From: Thermoplasmata archaeon
GTDB taxonomy: Archaea > Thermoplasmatota > Thermoplasmata > Thermoplasmatales > Aciduliprofundaceae
DNA: 10,724 nt
NCBI GenBank assembly: GCA_021163705.1
Contig: JAGGTO010000023.1
Location: forward strand, 1 to 10,724
Direction of reading: 5' to 3'
Part shown: piece by piece, positions 7,799-10,724 of the stretch
Position numbering within the stretch: the first letter of the stretch is position 1
Layout of the letters: each line of letters opens with the position of its first letter
Made by a program: the position numbers and the translations under genes
The notes under the pieces: model-generated
Seen by the model: only the letters and a program-made list of their open reading frames with translations
Database searches by the model: none
What the model was told of the DNA's origin: nothing

Positions 7799-7819
7799 AA
7801 TTTTAAATATTCACAGCCC

Positions 7820-7835
7820 TTAATTAAGTTTTCTC
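7820..7835 (-). promoter_or_regulatory. Possible internal leaderless-type promoter of the polymerase gene
   Basis: The minus strand reads GAGAAAACTTAATTAA across the last codons and stop of the radical SAM gene: a BRE-like GAAAA followed by an A/T-rich TATA-like box. The box begins 30 bases before the A of the polymerase ATG, so transcription would start at about the ATG itself. The polymerase gene has no good Shine-Dalgarno sequence, which agrees with a leaderless message. The resemblance to the srp54 promoter (shared AAACTT core) is suggestive only. Confidence 0.35.
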
Positions 7836-8746
7836 AGGTAACTTTTTAACTGCTGAAATATCAGTTTTCTCTCATTCTCTCTTGGAATATATGGATAGTT
7901 ATATATATTTCCCCCAGGTCTTTCATTGTAAAAGGGACGGTTGCATCCCGGGCATCCTGAGGTAAGAAAGGGAATTCCCCTCTCCACATTTTGCCTCTCC
8001 CTCTTGGGTATGGTGATCTCCTTAATCTTGCCATCTTCAATTACGAGAAAATCATCATAGCCACGATAGAGAAGGTATCTGGTTAGCTGTATGGCACGAT
8101 ATCTCTCTACCGGAGGATATTCCCCTCCAAAAATTGGCGTATAGGAGAAAAGGGCGGTGGATATTCTTAGATCTCTCAAATCTTTCATTACGCTGTAGAG
8201 ATCTTCATCGCTCTCTCCCAGACCTACAATTATATGAGTATTCACCTCTCTGAATATTCCCCTGGCAATTTTTAGAGCACTCCAGATACCTTCCCAGGTG
8301 AATCTGTTTCCTACCTTGTAACCTTTAACTTCATCGAAAAGCTCTTTATTTGCTGCATCAAGTGCAAAGCTTATGATATCTATCTTATCCCTTAAAAGCT
8401 CCATATCTCCCTCGGAGATGGGCACTATTGATACAGATATTGGAATATTGGAAGGAAGCAGGGGAATTAAGGAAAGAAGATCTTCAATCACCTCTGGATA
8501 ATCCAGGGTTTGAAAGCATATTCTTGAAAAACCCTTTATTTTTTTAAGGACTTCCTTAGGATAGGGGAGCCACATGATTCTTGAGAGAAAATTCTCTTTT
8601 CTCCTGCTCCTCGCCTGGGCGCAGAAGCTGCAGTTGGAATAGCATCTCTCACCTAGCATTATGTATGCAGTTGTGGGCTCTGCCATCATTTTTCCCATTT
8701 TCAGACCAAGCTTCACAGCAGTACCGTAGGAGAGTCTTATCATCAT
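7820..8746 (-). CDS. BioB/LipS-fold radical SAM protein (biotin-synthase-related, possible lipoyl synthase component)
   Basis: The protein has 308 residues. Cys35-x3-Cys39-x2-Cys42 is the radical SAM [4Fe-4S] motif, set in the LGERCYSNCSFCAQAR context of the biotin synthase branch. VGLGES (residues 174-179) matches the SAM-binding VGLGE of BioB. Of the BioB [2Fe-2S] ligands only the first appears kept (Cys77 in RICFQ); the equivalents of BioB Cys128 and Cys188 are absent. A C-terminal SGCPGCNRP segment adds Cys265 and Cys268, and together with Cys77 these could hold an auxiliary cluster. The family is best described as biotin-synthase-related archaeal radical SAM proteins, to which I believe archaeal LipS1/LipS2 lipoyl synthases are similar. 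True biotin synthase is unlikely, and it is not RaSEA by its cluster context. The first ATG overlaps the trmY stop (ATGA). The second ATG (8743) is better spaced from GAGG, so either may be used. Confidence 0.8.
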   Translation of the reverse strand: MMIRLSYGTAVKLGLKMGKMMAEPTTAYIMLGERCYSNCSFCAQARSRRKENFLSRIMWLPYPKEVLKKIKGFSRICFQTLDYPEVIEDLLSLIPLLPSNIPISVSIVPISEGDMELLRDKIDIISFALDAANKELFDEVKGYKVGNRFTWEGIWSALKIARGIFREVNTHIIVGLGESDEDLYSVMKDLRDLRISTALFSYTPIFGGEYPPVERYRAIQLTRYLLYRGYDDFLVIEDGKIKEITIPKRERQNVERGIPFLTSGCPGCNRPFYNERPGGNIYNYPYIPRENERKLIFQQLKSYLRKLN

Positions 8747-9315
8747 AGTCCTCGCCTGTCCATCTCGTTATGTACTATGGAAATAGTATGCGAGGATAGC
8801 AGACTTTTAGGCCCCACTGAGATTATGCTTTTAGCAACCCGCATTACCATTTTTTCCTCCTCATCACTCATATTCACACTATCGCTGAGTATGAATGAAG
8901 CATTTGAAGCCAGCTCAACCTCTCTTATATCATCACCATCCTCTCTTAAATAATACACGGTGCCTAAAGATTCAAGCTCTCCAAGAACATCCTCCAAGGT
9001 TGCATATTTCACATAGAATCCTGGAGAACTCCTGATTTCCTTTTCTGGATTGGCAAGGATGACTGCATTTCTTATTAATGCAGCGGTAGTTCGCTCATCC
9101 GGGTTCAGATATTTCACTTTGGAGGCATCTATCTTCAATCTCATATTAATTTTTGGAAAATAGGCAAAGAACAACACATCTCTTCTTATGTCATGGGATA
9201 GGAATATGGAGGAGTTTACGCACCTCGCTATTACATCTATTCTTCCAGAACCCGGAAGATCATTGAGATTTATCTCACCCCGAAACTTGTGAGCAATTAT
9301 GAGAAATGCTCTCAT
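8743..9315 (-). CDS. trmY: tRNA (pseudouridine-54-N1)-methyltransferase TrmY
   Basis: TrmY is a SPOUT-class (knotted) SAM-dependent methyltransferase that converts pseudouridine 54 of the tRNA T-loop into N1-methylpseudouridine, the archaeal counterpart of bacterial T54. The family signatures are clear. The N-terminus reads MRAFLIIAHKF, followed by NDLPGSGRIDVIARCVN (residues 18-34) and FLSHDIRRDV (38-47). The C-terminal knot segment contains SVGPKSLLSSHTISIVHNEMD (166-186; key residues are the Gly and the HNEMD end). The length of 190 residues is usual for the family. ATG 9315 overlaps the srp54 TGA by four bases (ATGA), and the ribosome-binding site is weak, so translation is probably coupled to srp54. 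A second ATGA joins it to the radical SAM gene downstream. Confidence 0.92.
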   Translation of the reverse strand: MRAFLIIAHKFRGEINLNDLPGSGRIDVIARCVNSSIFLSHDIRRDVLFFAYFPKINMRLKIDASKVKYLNPDERTTAALIRNAVILANPEKEIRSSPGFYVKYATLEDVLGELESLGTVYYLREDGDDIREVELASNASFILSDSVNMSDEEEKMVMRVAKSIISVGPKSLLSSHTISIVHNEMDRRGL

Positions 9316-10661
9316 ATCAATCCCTGAAGATCTATATTTCCTCCCTTTAGCTGTCTTCTAAGCGCCCTCATTAGCTTCCTGTTTCCGCGCATCTCTTTCA
9401 TCATTCTCTTCATCTTGTGATACTCCTTTAGAAGATTTCGAACTTCCTGTTCATCCTTTCCACTGCCAATGGCGATCCTCCTTATTCTGCTACCCTTTAT
9501 TATCTCAGGATTTTCCAACTCTTCATATGTCATAGAGTCAAGAATCACTCGATATCTTCTTATCTTCTCCTCACTCTCCTCCACAAGATTCTTGTCTATC
9601 TCACCCATTCTGTAGAAGGGAAGTGAGTAAAGTAACTTTTGCAATATACCTGGCTTTGCCATCTGCTCCCATATATCATACATATCCTTTAGGTTGAACT
9701 TCCCACTCATCATTCTCTCCATTACCTTGGATGTCTTCTCCTCCTCTATCTCCAGTTTTTTAGCAGTCTCTAACAATGTTTCAAGATCACCCATGCCCAG
9801 AAGACGGGATATAAAGCGTGTGGGGTTGAAATGCTCAAAATCCTCCAGATGCTCTCCTGTGCCTATGAATACTACAGGAGCTCCGGTGGTTGCAACTGCA
9901 CTCAGAGCACCACCGCCCTTTGCACTTCCATCCATCTTTGTTATAATCACACCAGTTATGCCTACAGCATCATGAAACGCCTTTGCCTGCTTGCCAGCCT
10001 GCTGTCCTATTGTCGCATCAAGAACCAGAAAGATTTCATCTGGCTCAATTATTTTCTTGAGATCCTCCATCTCCTGGATCAGATCATCTTCCAGTGCATG
10101 CCTTCCGGAAGTATCAAAAATTTTGATCTGGTAATCTCGTGTTTTCTTTATCGCTTCTTTTGCAATTTTCCTTGCATCCCTCTCCCCTGGAATCCCAAAT
10201 ACTGGAATATTTAGCTTCTCTCCTATCTGCTTCAGCTGATCATATGCCGCAGGCCTGTGAACATCACAGGCAACCATTACCACGCTCAATCCTTTATCAT
10301 GAAAATACTTTGCAAGTTTGCCTGCGGTGGTTGTCTTGCCCTGACCATATAAACCCACAAGCATAATCTTTTGAGGCTTGAGCCGTATTTCCTTCTCCTT
10401 TCCAAGGATGGCTATAAGCTCCTCATAGATTATCTTTATGAGAAAATCACGATAGCTCATCCCTGATGGAGGCTTCTCTTCGAGGGCTCTCCTCTCAACA
10501 TTCTTAGATAACTTCAGGGCAAGATGTACATCCACATCACCCTTTAGTAAAGCTCTTTGAATGTCTCTCACAACCTCTTTTATAAGAGCCTTATCAACAT
10601 AACCTGCCTTCGTTATCTTCCTTATAGTATCTCTCAGTGATGCACCCAGAGAATCAAGCAT
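9312..10661 (-). CDS. srp54: Signal recognition particle GTPase SRP54
   Basis: SRP54 binds 7S RNA (with SRP19 in archaea) and signal peptides at the ribosome, and hands nascent chains to the receptor FtsY at the membrane. The N domain helical bundle spans about residues 1-90. The G domain shows GLYGQGKTT (103-111), DVHRPAAYDQL (133-143), DTSGRH (183-188), TKMDGSAKGGG (241-251) and GTGEHLEDFEHF (267-278). The M domain from about 310 has a hydrophobic finger-loop region (335-349) and the RNA-binding SRIRRIAIGSG helix-turn-helix (391-401). The 449-residue length is normal and all GTPase motifs are intact. ATG 10661 lies about 29 bases after a good BRE/TATA box, so the message is probably leaderless. 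It is the first gene of the minus-strand operon. Confidence 0.97.
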   Translation of the reverse strand: MLDSLGASLRDTIRKITKAGYVDKALIKEVVRDIQRALLKGDVDVHLALKLSKNVERRALEEKPPSGMSYRDFLIKIIYEELIAILGKEKEIRLKPQKIMLVGLYGQGKTTTAGKLAKYFHDKGLSVVMVACDVHRPAAYDQLKQIGEKLNIPVFGIPGERDARKIAKEAIKKTRDYQIKIFDTSGRHALEDDLIQEMEDLKKIIEPDEIFLVLDATIGQQAGKQAKAFHDAVGITGVIITKMDGSAKGGGALSAVATTGAPVVFIGTGEHLEDFEHFNPTRFISRLLGMGDLETLLETAKKLEIEEEKTSKVMERMMSGKFNLKDMYDIWEQMAKPGILQKLLYSLPFYRMGEIDKNLVEESEEKIRRYRVILDSMTYEELENPEIIKGSRIRRIAIGSGKDEQEVRNLLKEYHKMKRMMKEMRGNRKLMRALRRQLKGGNIDLQGLI

Positions 10662-10681
10662 ATACCTTTAACGCCTTACAC

Positions 10682-10697
10682 ATTTAAAAGTTTCCTC
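10682..10697 (-). promoter_or_regulatory. BRE/TATA promoter of srp54, leaderless type
   Basis: The minus strand reads GAGGAAACTTTTAAAT: BRE-like GGAAA (10691-10695) directly before the TATA-like CTTTTAAAT (10682-10690). Archaeal transcription starts about 25 bases after the box centre, which falls on or within a base or two of ATG 10661. The rest of the 63-base edge region (10662-10724) shows no gene or RNA. Confidence 0.6.
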
Positions 10698-10724
10698 TCA
10701 TATTGCTGTGAATGTGATATTTGC

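Noticed and set aside
7820..8746. Radical SAM gene as RaSEA, the partner of ArcS in archaeosine synthesis
   Set aside because: Tempting because arcS is nearby, but the cluster context (LGERCYSNCSFCAQAR) and C-terminal SGCPGCNRP are of the biotin-synthase-related branch, not the RaSEA/Elp3-like one as I know it.
9694..10366. Plus-strand open frames inside srp54
   Set aside because: They lie opposite a well conserved gene, overlap one another in different frames and show no family signatures.
10682..10724. Divergent promoter and GTG start (10708) of a plus-strand gene running off the right edge
   Set aside because: The A/T box is nearly symmetric and the spacing would fit, but only five codons are visible, which is too little to support a gene.

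Overview
The window reads as chromosomal DNA of an archaeon, most likely a euryarchaeon of the Thermoplasmatota type. An Aciduliprofundum/DHVE2-like source is a guess from overall feel and was not tested. The archaeal assignment rests on three archaeal core genes: an archaeosine synthase (arcS), a TrmY tRNA pseudouridine-54 methyltransferase and an archaeal-type SRP54. Further support comes from BRE/TATA-like boxes placed so that transcripts would be leaderless, heavy AGA/AGG/ATA codon use and AT-rich DNA. Coding is almost continuous. There is no gap above 63 bases, and I see no RNA gene, insertion sequence, CRISPR array or phage gene.

Left arm, plus strand. Bases 1-4554 hold the 3' part of a giant gene whose start lies upstream of the window. 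Its visible 1,517 residues are almost entirely helical, followed by an Ig-like beta-sandwich and a C-terminal C4HC3 (RING/PHD-like) zinc finger. The helical part is not a featureless coiled coil. By hand I can place about 22 copies of a hairpin with a spacing of almost exactly 62 residues. arcS follows directly, and its ribosome-binding site overlaps the giant gene's stop codon.

Right arm, minus strand. Reading from the right edge, a leaderless-type promoter drives srp54, then trmY, then a BioB/LipS-fold radical SAM gene. These three are joined by ATGA start/stop overlaps. After 21 bases comes a family B DNA polymerase gene that may also have its own promoter inside the end of the radical SAM gene. 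The two arms converge tail to tail with only 5 bases between arcS and the polymerase.

Two genes carry information-processing roles in tRNA: ArcS modifies position 15 and TrmY position 54. SRP54 serves co-translational protein targeting. The polymerase is unusual: it starts at the exonuclease domain (no N-terminal domain), has lost most exonuclease metal ligands, and yet keeps the full polymerase catalytic set. The best candidates for undescribed biology are the giant 62-residue-repeat zinc-finger protein and this exonuclease-dead short polymerase.
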